64,000 nt of DNA. Origin: Streptomyces sp. SID12501 (GTDB taxonomy: Bacteria > Actinomycetota > Actinomycetes > Streptomycetales > Streptomycetaceae). Both the position numbers and the translations under genes were made by a program. The DNA lies in contig NZ_JAAGLU010000017.1 in NCBI RefSeq assembly GCF_010550245.1, positions 62,001 to 126,000 of the forward strand, read 5' to 3'. Under the pieces are notes generated by a model. The model had not been told where the DNA came from and did not search any database. It saw nothing but the letters and a program-made list of their open reading frames with translations. Within the stretch, counting starts at the first letter, position 1, and the number at the start of each line of letters is the position of its first letter. Positions 28,001-37,100 of this stretch are shown here, one piece after another.

Positions 28001-28216
28001 GTAGCCGCCCGTCGCGTTGGCGAACCAGACGAGGCTCGTCCCCCAGCCCTCGAACTCCTGCTGCTGGTACGACGGATCGATTCGCACGGTGACCGTGCTC
28101 TGTGCCGTCGCCTCCGCGCTCGCCGCGGGCTGTGGGACCAGGAGACCCGCGCCGAGTATCAGGGGAACCGCCGGAGCCAGAGCCCGGACGATGCGATGGC
28201 TGTGCCGAAGGGACAC
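25016..28216 (-). CDS. Secreted multidomain GH30 endo-beta-1,6-galactanase-like enzyme
   Basis: 1066 residues from the GTG at 28216, chosen because GAAGGGAG precedes it and a clear signal peptide follows (about 1-37). Longer frames upstream lack a leader. The catalytic domain (about 40-500) carries acid/base E229 (PLNEPNTNYWG) and nucleophile E337 (KLWMSEVEGNWG). Then come a ricin/CBM13 trefoil (about 535-675), two group-4 bacterial Ig-like domains (about 685-835), an F5/8 type C domain (about 845-980) and a C-terminal cadherin-like beta sandwich (about 985-1066). It is a paralogue of the galactanase at the left edge with a longer accessory tail, perhaps for holding polymer or wall-bound substrate. 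The linkage specificity is inferred from the family. Confidence 0.87.
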   Translation of the reverse strand: MSLRHSHRIVRALAPAVPLILGAGLLVPQPAASAEATAQSTVTVRIDPSYQQQEFEGWGTSLVWFANATGGYPEPVRRRLVDMLFGEDGLDLNIARYNIGGGNAPDVRTNYMKAGATMEGFWKAPEGTTQKDMDWWDPNDPDDWNWDADANQRWWVDQVKDKVTTWEAFSNSPPWFQTVSGYVSGGFDSNTDQIRADRVDEFAAYLVRVTEEMEKRHGIRFDTIDPLNEPNTNYWGTQLGTDGQPTGGRQEGAHAGPALQQKVVLALDKALAGAKTDATVSAMDETNPTIFTQNWNAYSADARAAVDQLNVHTYGTGMRTSARDIAKGADKKLWMSEVEGNWGTGSDFTSMDPGLGIATRMVDDMRELEPSAWVFWQPIEDSIPQAAAGKNWGSIHIPFNCTAADTLETCPIKTNSKFHTIRNFTHYIRPGDHFVKTDDASTVAAVKASGRAATAVHVNSGTTARSVTLDLSRFGKASRKASVTPVVTSADGALVRGTPVRVTDRSATLTVPAKSVTTFLIEGVSGVAKDAALVQPGHVYRLQGTQSGKSLAPSDDGTGVVIRTTDAANPQQLWSVQQLTPGTENRERYALTSATTGKLLAVRDNVAVLENPDTANGEPDSGAQWILSTTGDGSWTFVNAATGRLLDVTGQSSTDGAKVSTYTPTSATNQRWAVPDETVLRTEPATTFTVPGLRPELPTTVTPVFPDGARGTLPVVWDLPSDRAWRKAGTVRVRGEATDALGRTVPATAVVTVDTIASTLPGRAKTYVGGQPELPATVVGVGAHGGLTDLPVTWDPAPEGAFGATGTVTLHGVARIVGGGTADATVRVQVTEPVATNIAPDSDVSVAATFTESGYSAEKLRNGDLTEKAWSNWKSGNTKNASDTITYTLPKARDLSRVVARFYRDGSNASFPAGLKVQVRATGSDTWTDASDTVPVGTEGAPVIDVPLTAGPAAGVRVVMTARQGGYITMSELEVYAKSPGVASDSAAASIEVAGVPVASFDPATTDYRVATGDSVRAEVTATARDPYADVTVEKVRDHGRTSAVVTVTGEDGTRTTTYRITLVRR

Positions 28217-28394
28217 GGCACTCCCTTCCACAACAAGGAGGCGAACAGAACCGAACAGAAGGAATCGCGCTGACGGCATGCTTGATGACAAAAATGAACA
28301 CGTCAAGATGGTGTGCAAGGTCCGTTGTGGCGGCGGCACTTGGCGCAGTTCATTGACGTGCCCGAAACATCTGGCTAGCCTCCCGGCAACCTGG

Positions 28395-28406
28395 GAAAGC
28401 GCTTTC
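28395..28406. promoter_or_regulatory. Candidate operator GAAAGCGCTTTC
   Basis: A perfect 12-bp palindrome within GGGAAAGCGCTTTCAGG, with the central CG typical of LacI-type operators. It lies between the GH30 gene start (28216, minus) and the small secreted protein start (28458, plus). Confidence 0.55.
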
Positions 28407-28457
28407 AGGATGCCGTCGTCCCCCAATGCGACGGCTCATCCCCCCACAGGAGCCCCC

Positions 28458-29072
28458 ATGAGTTCACAGCGAGTTTCTTGGCGCAACAAAGCGGTCGTGG
28501 CCGCCCTGGCAGCAGCGATGCTGGCCGGACCCGGCATAGCGCAAGCAGCCCCGCAGACCGCCCCGGTGGCCGGAGAGCAGGCCGCGGCGGCCACCATCAC
28601 CTGGTCCCTGGTCCGGGCGAGCAGCCCCACGGCGGACCAGCAGAGTGCCTACAACCTCATCACCACGGCCATGAACGCCGCCGTGTCCCGCTACAACAAC
28701 CTCAGCGACCTCGGGAAGACCATCACCGTCCGCTACGAGCCCGGTGTGCCCACCGCCGACGGCAGCCTCAACGGGACCATCCGCTTCGGCAGCAACCGCA
28801 GCTACATGACCGAGCGGACCGCTCTCCACGAGATCGCCCACACCATAGGCGTGGGCACCAGCTCGGGCTGGTCCTCGCTGGGCGGCAGCGGCACCTGGAC
28901 CGGTACGCAAGCCGCCGCGCTGGTAAGGCAGTTCGACGGCTCCAGCGCCAAACTGTCCACCGGTGGCGGTCATTTCTGGCCCTACGGCCTGAACTACGAG
29001 AACGAGTGGTCCGGCACCGCGGCCGACCGCCACGTCCGGATCGTCGCCGCCATGAAGAACGATGGTCTGTAG
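28458..29072 (+). CDS. Small secreted protein with zinc-protease HExxH motif
   Basis: 204 residues from the ATG at 28458 (AGGAG six bases upstream); a longer open frame upstream is not coding-like. A signal peptide covers about 1-31 (IAQAA). The rest includes ALHEIAHTIGVGTSSGW at about residues 122-138, matching the HExxHxxGxG zinc signature of metzincin-like proteases, and ends with HFWPYGLNYENEW. It is probably an extracellular metalloprotease of a small, poorly described Streptomyces family. It could be co-induced with the galactanase through the shared upstream operator, which would suit attack on arabinogalactan proteins. That link is inference. Confidence 0.78.
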   Translation: MSSQRVSWRNKAVVAALAAAMLAGPGIAQAAPQTAPVAGEQAAAATITWSLVRASSPTADQQSAYNLITTAMNAAVSRYNNLSDLGKTITVRYEPGVPTADGSLNGTIRFGSNRSYMTERTALHEIAHTIGVGTSSGWSSLGGSGTWTGTQAAALVRQFDGSSAKLSTGGGHFWPYGLNYENEWSGTAADRHVRIVAAMKNDGL

Positions 29073-29211
29073 GCGGGAAGAACCGTAGACGGGAAGAACC
29101 GTAGGCAGGAAGAGAGGACCGGTTGGTGCCTGATGACAAAGGCGCCACCGGGAGCTGCGTTCTTGTGAGCACCGCCTGATCGCGTGGTCCGCGCGGTCCT
29201 ACGGTCCGGCT

Positions 29212-30945
29212 ATGAATACGAGTCGCAGCAGAGGGACGCCCTTCAAGGGGCTGCGCGGCACCGCGCTGGCGGTGCTGCTGACCACCGGGACGCTCACCGC
29301 GGTGGCCCCGGAGGCGCACGGCGAGAGCACGCGCACCGAGGCCCCCGTGGCGTCGTCGAGCACGGCGGTCGCCGGAGTGACCGAGACGGTGGTCCGGGTG
29401 AAAGCACCACTGCCGGTGTCCTTCGGGGCCCGGCCGGCGGCGTGCGACTGGCTGTCGTACCTGCGCTACCGCTCCTCCGACGGGCCCACGGAATCGGCCG
29501 ACGCCGACCGGATCCTCGTCGCCCAGCCGGGCATCCTGGAGGGCGCCGGGGCCTTCGACAGCGTCGCCCGCAACACTGTGGCGCGCGCTGCCGAACGAGG
29601 CCTGCACATCGAGTTCTGGGCCCTGGACCGGCGATCCAACTGCATGGAGGACCACACCGGTATCGACTCCGGCGACCAGCACGCGGCCGTCGACTACTAC
29701 TACCGGGGCAAGCAGGTCGCGGGCCGTACGTTCGCCGGGTTCGTCGGCAACGACAAGCTCGGGTGGATGGCCAAGCTCGGTATCGAGCAGACCGTCCGCG
29801 ACCAGTACACCCTGCTCACCGCCGAGTTGCCCGACCAGGAGCTGCGCGAGCGGAAGGTGCTGTGCGGCGGGCACTCCCTGGGCGGTGTGATCACCGGGTA
29901 CTTCGCGGTCGCCGACTTCGACGGCAACCCCGCCACCACCACCGACGCCGGACACCGCCAGTGCGCGGGCTACTTCGCCCTCGACACCACCGTCTCCACC
30001 TCGCTCGCCGACCTGAGCGGCAGCATCCCGGACGACACCGACCTGCCCGACATCGGCCTCGGTTACGGCGTCGTGCAGGCCGGGCTCGACAGCGGACTGC
30101 TGCCGCGCTCGCTGTCCGCGCCGGTCCTGCTCAACGCCGAGACGATGACCCTGCTGGCCATCGCGGGGCTCGGCGCGATACGGGATCCGGGTGGCGAGGC
30201 CGACCTGCCGTCCTATCTGCCCGCCAACGTCAACATCGAGGCGACGAACCGCTTCCTGTTCTCCAAGGACGCCGCCACCTTCCTCACGGGCTCACCGGCG
30301 GTGAAGGACTTCCGGCTCACCAACGAGACGGTGCTCGGCGCACTGCTGGACGACAACTCCGTACCGCTGGCGTTCCTGCAGAGCAGCGTGGGGTTCTTCG
30401 ACGGCGGGCCGATCGTGGACAAGAGCTTCCCCGCCGCCAACGGGAGCGACGCGCAGCCGGGGCTGTTCGGCATCGCGTACAAGGCCATCCCGGACCGCCC
30501 GCACGGACCGCTCTACACCTGGCGGAACTACGACCGCGTCGGCGACCCGGACGACCCCGGGTACCGGTCGGCCGACGGGACGCCGTTCACCGGCGCGGGC
30601 AAGGAGGTCACCGACATCCAGGAACTGGCCCGCAGCCTCGCCGAGCAGCCGCTCGACTTCACCGAGCAGTACTTCCCGACCAAGCTGGTCACCGACCTCG
30701 AACTGGCCACCTCCCCGCAGGTGAAGCGGCTCATCGTGCACCCGGACGGGCTCGCCGCCAACCCGACGCTCACCGTCCTCGCGGGCGACGGACTGCTGGC
30801 GGGCCGTGTCCCTGCCGACCTCGATCCCGTGATCGCCGACGGTTACCAGCATCTCGACGTGCTGACCGCCGCGCCCACGCAGAACAACGGCCGTCCGGAG
30901 CCCGTCTCCACGAGCCTCACGGAGTTCGCGCGGGATCCACGATAG
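29212..30945 (+). CDS. Secreted alpha/beta-hydrolase-like protein
   Basis: 577-residue exported protein with signal peptide (about 1-38) and an alpha/beta hydrolase nucleophile elbow GGHSLGG near residue 223-229, preceded by a strand (RKVLCGG). Other catalytic residues cannot be assigned safely. The sequence resembles uncharacterised actinobacterial secreted hydrolases; lipase or esterase activity is likely but the substrate is unknown. It has its own start region, 139 bp after the metalloprotease-like gene, and is followed by a strong terminator shared with the converging cutinase gene. Confidence 0.75.
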   Translation: MNTSRSRGTPFKGLRGTALAVLLTTGTLTAVAPEAHGESTRTEAPVASSSTAVAGVTETVVRVKAPLPVSFGARPAACDWLSYLRYRSSDGPTESADADRILVAQPGILEGAGAFDSVARNTVARAAERGLHIEFWALDRRSNCMEDHTGIDSGDQHAAVDYYYRGKQVAGRTFAGFVGNDKLGWMAKLGIEQTVRDQYTLLTAELPDQELRERKVLCGGHSLGGVITGYFAVADFDGNPATTTDAGHRQCAGYFALDTTVSTSLADLSGSIPDDTDLPDIGLGYGVVQAGLDSGLLPRSLSAPVLLNAETMTLLAIAGLGAIRDPGGEADLPSYLPANVNIEATNRFLFSKDAATFLTGSPAVKDFRLTNETVLGALLDDNSVPLAFLQSSVGFFDGGPIVDKSFPAANGSDAQPGLFGIAYKAIPDRPHGPLYTWRNYDRVGDPDDPGYRSADGTPFTGAGKEVTDIQELARSLAEQPLDFTEQYFPTKLVTDLELATSPQVKRLIVHPDGLAANPTLTVLAGDGLLAGRVPADLDPVIADGYQHLDVLTAAPTQNNGRPEPVSTSLTEFARDPR

Positions 30946-30970
30946 CTACCTGAGCTTCCTCTCATGGAAG

Positions 30971-31002
30971 AAGGGCCCGGGAGAATTTTCTCCCGGGCCC
31001 TT
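30971..31002. terminator. Strong bidirectional terminator
   Basis: A perfect 14-bp stem (30971-30984 with 30989-31002) with loop ATTT, flanked by T-rich bases on the plus side and A-rich bases on the other, between two converging genes. Confidence 0.9.
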
Positions 31003-31053
31003 TCCCGTACGAGTTTCCGTACGACTTGCCGTGTGGCTGCGGGTTCAGACGGC

Positions 31054-31707
31054 TCAGACCTTGCCCGCCGCGAAGTCGGCCGCCGCGCCGGCGTTCGCCG
31101 TGTAGCCGAGGTGGGCCAGCACGTCGCCCCCGCCGTTCTCACAGATGGGGTCGCCCTTGGCGCAGAAGTCGATGGTGCGGCTCTGGTAGGTGCCGGTGAC
31201 GCTCTTGCCGATGGCGCGGATCGGGTTGCCGAACAGCAGCACCGCGGCGACCTTTCCTTCCAGCGCGGCGGGAATGGTGGCCACGATCGGGCTGCCGACC
31301 ACCGCGCCGGCGCTGCTGATTCCGATGGAGTTGTCGACGACGTTCGCGCCCTGCGAATAGCCGACCAGAATGAAACGCTGGTTCGGGCACGCGGACGCCT
31401 GGCTCCTGACGTGGTTCACCAGATCCGAGTTGCCCTGCGCCGCCGAGGTGAGGGAAAGGTCAGCGGGGTAGTTCACCTTGTAGCTGGAAAGATTTTTGCC
31501 CGTCAGTTTCCGCTGGAGGGAGGAATACACCGGGTCGCCGACGATCGCGCCGAGCGTGCCCGGCTCGAACGTGCCACGAGCTGCGACGACGTCGATGTCG
31601 GTACAGGCGGCGGCGGATACGGCGGCGGTGGCGGCGGGTGCCGAGAGGGTGGCCAGTCCGGCTCCGCCGACGAGTGCGAGCGCGGCGATACAGAAGCGGA
31701 TACGCAT
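31054..31707 (-). CDS. Secreted cutinase-family serine esterase
   Basis: 217 residues with a signal peptide (about 1-28, TAAVSAA). The cutinase catalytic Ser is in VGYSQGANV, the Asp in DFCAKGDPIC and the His in DVLAHLGYT, and paired cysteines are present (AACTDIDVV, ASACPNQ, CAKGDPIC). Family members hydrolyse polyesters, lipids or acyl thioesters; in mycobacteria the cutinase-like Rv3802 sits within the mycolate locus. Here it lies downstream of the FAAL/PKS/esterase operon on the same strand, after the PucR gene. A simple role in plant cutin or lipid hydrolysis is the conventional reading. Confidence 0.9.
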   Translation of the reverse strand: MRIRFCIAALALVGGAGLATLSAPAATAAVSAAACTDIDVVAARGTFEPGTLGAIVGDPVYSSLQRKLTGKNLSSYKVNYPADLSLTSAAQGNSDLVNHVRSQASACPNQRFILVGYSQGANVVDNSIGISSAGAVVGSPIVATIPAALEGKVAAVLLFGNPIRAIGKSVTGTYQSRTIDFCAKGDPICENGGGDVLAHLGYTANAGAAADFAAGKV

Positions 31708-31789
31708 GGGGGATCCTTTGAGGGTGGGGCGCGGTCAAGCGCCTAAGAGAAAGGACATCCCGAACGTATTCGTGTTGCCGCACTGAGGG

Positions 31790-33028
31790 TTATGGACGGG
31801 AATTCAGGAATTCCTCGTTTTTTTGTGCCGACGTGAGTGCCAGGATCAGATCCAGGCGGTTGGCCGGGTCGTGCAGGGCGGCCTCGCCGAACACCTTCTC
31901 CAGCTGGCGCAGGCGATAGCGCACCGTCTGCGGGTGGATGTGCAGTCGGGCGGCGACATCGGGCACGATGCTGCCCGTGAGCAGCCAGGCGAGCAGTGTC
32001 TCCGCGAGCCTCCCGCGCTGCTGCTCCGAGACCGCGTCGAGGGGAGCGAGAGCGCGCGCCCGGACCAGTTCGAGCATGGGTTCGTCGCTGTGCAGCAGCA
32101 GGGTCGACAGATGGTCGGCGCAGCGCACCACCCCCTGCCGGGGGAGTATCCCGCGCCCCATCAGCCCGAGGGCCCGGGTGGCCCAGCGCAGCGACCTGGC
32201 GGCCTCGGTGAGCGGGACGGTCGGCCCGATCGCCGCCGGCCGCCCCCGCAGCGCGAGCGTGAACGCCCGGCCGCCGAAGCCGCCCGAGCCGTCCGGGTCG
32301 GGCACCAGCATCCGTGGCGGCCGGGAGTCCATGTCCACCAGCGCCCCCGCCGCCGCCAACGGCCGCTCCTCCTCCCGCTGGTCCGGCGAGGCCGCGAGGA
32401 CGACGACCGCGACGTACGGCGGTACGGTCCACCGGGCGCCGTGCGCCATGTCCCGCACCGCCTCCGGGGACACCGGCCCCTCGCCCAGCAACAGACCGAG
32501 CAGCCGCCCCCGACGCCGCTCCAGCTCGTCCGTGCTGCGCAGCTGCCCTTCCGCATAGCCCGCTGCCGCGGCCTCGGCGACCTCGTGCACGGTCCGGAAC
32601 GCCAGCTCGCCCAGCCCGGCCATGACCGCCGAGTCCAGCCCGAGTTCCTCCGTCGTGCGGCCCAGCAGCCGCCAGGCGTGCAGCCCCCCGACCCGCAGCG
32701 CGGACTGCAGGGTTTCGAGGCTGTGGCCCTCCAGCGCCTCGCCGCGCCCCAGCTCGTGGTAGATCGCGGTGATCGAGTCGCCCTGGCAGTACGGATCGGC
32801 GATGTGGTCGACGAACAGGGTGAGCGCCTGCACGACCCCCGATCTGAGGTGTGCCCGGTCCGTTCCGCCCGCCGACCGGGCGGCGTACTCCGGGACCTGG
32901 CTGCATACCTCCTGCTCCACCTCGTCGGCGACGGCCTCCAACTGGTCGCGCAGCAGTTTGACCAGGTCAGGCAGTACAGGGGCGGATCCCGGGCCGTCCG
33001 GTAAGTCGCGCGGGGCGGGGGTCGCCAC
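31790..33028 (-). CDS. PucR/CdaR-family transcriptional regulator with TTA codon
   Basis: 412 residues from the GTG at 33028 (AAAGGAGG upstream). The C-terminal PucR helix-turn-helix is clear (GSIVPDVAARLHIHPQTVRYRLRQLEKVF, about 350-395), and the central region resembles the GGDEF-like domain of CdaR-type activators. Codon 9 is TTA (33002-33004), which in Streptomyces makes translation depend on the late-acting bldA tRNA. It sits between the esterase end of the lipid/PKS operon and the cutinase gene, all on one strand, so it may control either. Effector unknown. Confidence 0.9.
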   Translation of the reverse strand: MATPAPRDLPDGPGSAPVLPDLVKLLRDQLEAVADEVEQEVCSQVPEYAARSAGGTDRAHLRSGVVQALTLFVDHIADPYCQGDSITAIYHELGRGEALEGHSLETLQSALRVGGLHAWRLLGRTTEELGLDSAVMAGLGELAFRTVHEVAEAAAAGYAEGQLRSTDELERRRGRLLGLLLGEGPVSPEAVRDMAHGARWTVPPYVAVVVLAASPDQREEERPLAAAGALVDMDSRPPRMLVPDPDGSGGFGGRAFTLALRGRPAAIGPTVPLTEAARSLRWATRALGLMGRGILPRQGVVRCADHLSTLLLHSDEPMLELVRARALAPLDAVSEQQRGRLAETLLAWLLTGSIVPDVAARLHIHPQTVRYRLRQLEKVFGEAALHDPANRLDLILALTSAQKNEEFLNSRP

Positions 33029-33150
33029 GGAGGGCCCTCCTTTCACCCGGAAGCGGCTCACCCGAGGGCTGTTGCCCGTGAGGTGAGGGACGAGTCCTGG
33101 GTTGGACGGCCGTCCCCTCCGTTCCGTTCCGTGCCCCGACGGCACCGGCC

Positions 33151-34089
33151 TCACTCCGGCACCCCCAGCGCACCGGCGAGCATCGGCCACGACGCGGTGA
33201 ACTCCCCTTTCCAGTAGTCCCAGCCGTGTCCTCCTCCCGTGTAGTAGTGCGTCGTGACCGGGACGCGGAGCAGCGCGAGCGTGTCGGTGAAGGCGTGTGC
33301 GGAGAGCCACAGGGCGCTCTCCAGCGCCTCGGGCAGCCAGTCACCGGTGCCGCCGACGATCCCGCTGCCGCTGGAGACGTACAGGGGGGTGCCGCGCAGC
33401 CCCTCGGCGCGGGACCGCGGGTTGAAGTCGCGCCAGGTGAGGAGGTTCAGGAGGGGGCTGCCCCACAGGGAGCGGGGCGCCAGGTTCTCGCGGGCCACGA
33501 TGGCGTCCACGAGCGGGGGCACACCGGGTGCCATGGTGTCGAGGATGCCGCTGTACGAGGCCGCTGCCGCGAACAGCCCCGGATGGCGTGCCGCGTGCGC
33601 CATCGCGCCGTAGCCACCGGTGGAGACCCCGGCGACGGCCCTGACACCGGAGGCCCGGTACTGGCGGGCGAGCAGCGCGGGCACCTCCGTGAGCTGGAAG
33701 GTCTCGTAGTCGGGGCCGCCGCGCCAGGCGGTGGGAATGCCGGTGGGCCCCGCGTCCGGCATCGCCACGATCAGGTCGCGGCCCTCGGTGAAGGCCTCGA
33801 TGTCCGTCTCCCGGGTCCAGGACGTGTAGTCGTCGTGGGCGCCGTGCAGCAGATACAGCACGGGGTAGGTCCGCCCGGTCTGTGTGCCGAAACTCGACGG
33901 CAGGATCAGTCGTACCGGAGCGCTGCGGCCCAGGGCGGAGGACGACACGGAGACGTCCAGGGTGCGGGCGGAGAGTCGGGTTGCGGCTCGGGCGGTGGCG
34001 GCTCTGCCGCCGAACAGCGCGGTCAGGCCGACGGCCGTCGCGGCTTTGGTGACGGTGCGTCGGGACACTCCGGTGCTGGGATGGGCCAT
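33151..34089 (-). CDS. Tat-exported antigen-85/esterase-D-type esterase
   Basis: 312 residues with a twin-arginine leader (SRRTVTKAATAVGLTALFGG). The alpha/beta hydrolase core has the oxyanion strand YPVLYLLHGAHDDYTSW, the nucleophile Ser in AGVSTGGYGAM, and the catalytic His in GGGHGWDYWKGEF. The last motif recalls the HSWEYW of mycobacterial antigen 85 mycolyltransferases, though general esterase-D proteins share it. It starts 22 bp after the PKS gene and is very likely co-transcribed with it. An attractive but unproven role is transfer of the PKS product onto an extracellular acceptor; simple ester hydrolysis is the alternative. Confidence 0.88.
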   Translation of the reverse strand: MAHPSTGVSRRTVTKAATAVGLTALFGGRAATARAATRLSARTLDVSVSSSALGRSAPVRLILPSSFGTQTGRTYPVLYLLHGAHDDYTSWTRETDIEAFTEGRDLIVAMPDAGPTGIPTAWRGGPDYETFQLTEVPALLARQYRASGVRAVAGVSTGGYGAMAHAARHPGLFAAAASYSGILDTMAPGVPPLVDAIVARENLAPRSLWGSPLLNLLTWRDFNPRSRAEGLRGTPLYVSSGSGIVGGTGDWLPEALESALWLSAHAFTDTLALLRVPVTTHYYTGGGHGWDYWKGEFTASWPMLAGALGVPE

Positions 34090-34111
34090 GACTTGCTCCT
34101 CGTCGTCCGGT

Positions 34112-37100
34112 TCAGCGGCTCTGCTCGTCGAGTGCGCGCCGCAGTCGGGCGGCGACCTCGTCGACGTACGGCGGGTCGAGCAGCGACAGATGGTGCCCCG
34201 CGACCGGCACGACGGTCAGGCGCGTGCACACCTCGTCCCAGCCGAGCGCCTCGTCGTCCCGTTCGTACGCCGGGTCGCGCACGGTGTGCGGCGCGGGCTC
34301 GGTGGCCCGGAACAGGACCACCCGCCCGTCGTAGGGTCCGGGTCGGTGGGCCTCGCCGATCCTCAGGTCCAGATAGGAGGAGCGCTGGTGCTCCAGGGCG
34401 GCAGGCGGTACGTCGGCGACCTCGCGCAGGGCCCGCAGCACGGTGTCGATGCGCTCGCCGTCGTCGTCCATCGCGAGCAACTCGTTGTACGGAAGGCCAA
34501 GTTGGACTCCGTACGCATCGGCGACGTGACCGGCGAAGCCCGTGAAGTGGGCGCGGATCCGGTCGGCCGGGGTCTCGCCGGGCCGGGGGAGTGGCCGTAC
34601 GGAGTCGATGAGGGCCACGAGCTCCACGTCCCTCCCGGCGGCGGTGAGTTGCCGCGCCGTCTCCTGGGCGACGAAGCCGCCGAAGGACCAACCACCCAGC
34701 AGCAATGCCCCGTTGGGGTGGGCGGCGGCGACGGCCTCGGCGTAGCGGCACGCCTTCTCGGTCACCGTACGGGCGTCCGGTAGCCGTTCCAGTCCGTACA
34801 CCGGCCGCTCGTCACCGAGCCGTTCGGCGAGCGTCCGGTAGACGTCGGTGGTGCCCCCCGCTGCGTGGACGAGGAAGAGCGGGGCCCGGGAACCGGTGGC
34901 GCGCAGGGTACGCAGGGGAGAGGCCGACTTGCTTGCCACGAGCATCTGTTGAAGGTGATCGGCCACCGACCGGACGCTGGTGGCGCCGAGCAGGTCGCGC
35001 AGGGGCAGCTCGATCCCGAACTCGCCCTGCAGGGCGGTGCGGATGCGGACGGCCATCAGGGAGTCCAGGCCGAGGTCGGCCAAGGCGGTGGCGGGCGTGA
35101 TGCGGGTCGCCGGGTGCCCGGTGACGGCGGCGATGTGATGACACAGCCGGCCGGAGACGGACGTGTCCGGTACGTCGGTCACCTCGGGCGCCGTCGGCGT
35201 CGTGGCCGGCGCGCGACCGTCCGTCCACCAGTGCCGGACGTGCCGCCAGCGCGGCGCGGGCAGGTCGATCACACGGCCCGGCGGCGACGGCAGGCGCCCG
35301 CCCGCGCAGTACAGGGCGCCCACCTGCGTCAGGAACCCGGCGGAGCTGTCGGCGTCACGGCGCAGGGTGCCGATGGCGAGGGCGCCGGGCGCAGTGTCGA
35401 GGACGGCCCGAATCAGGACCGGGTGCGGCGAGATCTCGACGAAGGCGTGGTGACCGTCGGCGAAAGCCGCCGCGACGGCCCGGTCCAGGCGTACGGGCCG
35501 TCGCAGGTTCGCTGCCCAGTGGGCGGCGTCGAAGAGGGAGTCGTCGCGTGGGTCGTCCAGGACGGTGGAGTAGACGGGGACGAGGGGTTGTCCGCCCCTG
35601 ATGTCGGCCAGGGCGTCGGTCAGTTCCGGGAGCAGCGGCTCGACCTGAGGAGAGTGCCCGGCTCCGACGACGTGCAGGGCGCGCGCGGTCCGCCCCTGCT
35701 GCTCCAGCCGCCGCACGAGCCGGGCCACCGCCGGCTCCTCCCCGGCGACGATCTTCTGTCCGGGCGAGGAGTGCACGGCGACGCAGACACCGGGAAAGTC
35801 CCTTTCCAGGGCGTCGAGTTCACCGTCGTCGAGGTCCACGACAGCCATGGCGCCGCCGCGCAGTCCGCTGAGCAGCCGCGCCCGTACGGCGACCACCCGG
35901 GCGGCCTCCGACACGTCCAGAGCGCCCGCGCACACCGCGGCGGCCACCTCGCCCACGGAATGGCCGATGACGGCGGCGGGCTCGACACCGTACGAGCGCC
36001 ACAGCTCGGCGAGGGCCAACTGGAGCCCGAACAGCACGGGTTGGGCGACTTCCAGCCGGTCCAGGTCGCCGCCGTTCGCCAGGTGCTCGTACAGGGACAG
36101 CCCGCACTCCGGGGCGATCTGCGCGTCGAGCTTCTCCACGGCGGCGGCGAAGGCGGGTTCCTCGGCCAGCAGCCGCTGCCCCATGCCGGTCCACTGGCTG
36201 CCGTACCCGGAGAACACCCACACCGGCCCGCGCCCGACGAGATCCCGCTCGCCGGTCACGACCTGCGCGTGAGGGTTCCCATGCCCCAACGCCCTCAGCC
36301 CGTCCGCGAGTTCGACGGTGTCGCGGGCGGCGACCGCGGCGCGCACAGCACCCCGCCCGACTCGCCCGGCGAGCGTGCGCGCCACGTCGGCGGGGTCCGC
36401 GCCGCTGCCTTCGGGCGTACCGAGCCAGTCGGCGAGCCGGATCGCGGTGTCCCGGAGTCGGACGGTGTCGACGTCGGAGAGGAGATGGAGGCGGGCGGCC
36501 GGGTCGTCCTCCCGGGGCGGTGGGAGGACGTCGGGCCGCCATTCCTCCAGTACCGCATGGGCGTTGGTGCCGCCGAACCCGAAACCGGACACCCCGGCGG
36601 TGGCCGTACCGCCGTAGCGCGGCCAGGGCTCACACTCGGTGACCACCCGCAGCCGTTGGTCGTCCAGGGCGCTCCCGTCCGCGCAGTGCAGGGACGGCGG
36701 AACGGTGTCGTGGTGCAGCGCGAGGACCGTCTTCACCAGCCCGGCGATGCCCGCGGCGGACTCCAGGTGGGCGAGGTTGCCCTTGACCGAGCCGAGCAGC
36801 AGCGGCTGGTCGGGGTCGCGGCCCGCACCGAGCACGGCACTGAGTGCACCCGCCTCGATCGGATCGCCGAGCGGGGTACCCGTACCGTGCGCCTCGACGT
36901 GGTCGATATGCGCCGGAGTGAGACCGGCCCGAGCGTAGACAGTCGTCAACAGGGCCTTCTGGGCAGCGGGGTTGGGCGCCAGGAGGCCGTTGGAGCGGCC
37001 GTCGGAGTTGACGGCAGTGGCGCGGATGACGGCGAGGACGCGGTCGCCGTCCCGCTCGGCGTCGGACAGCCGTTTCAGCAGCACGGCCGCGCATCCCTCC

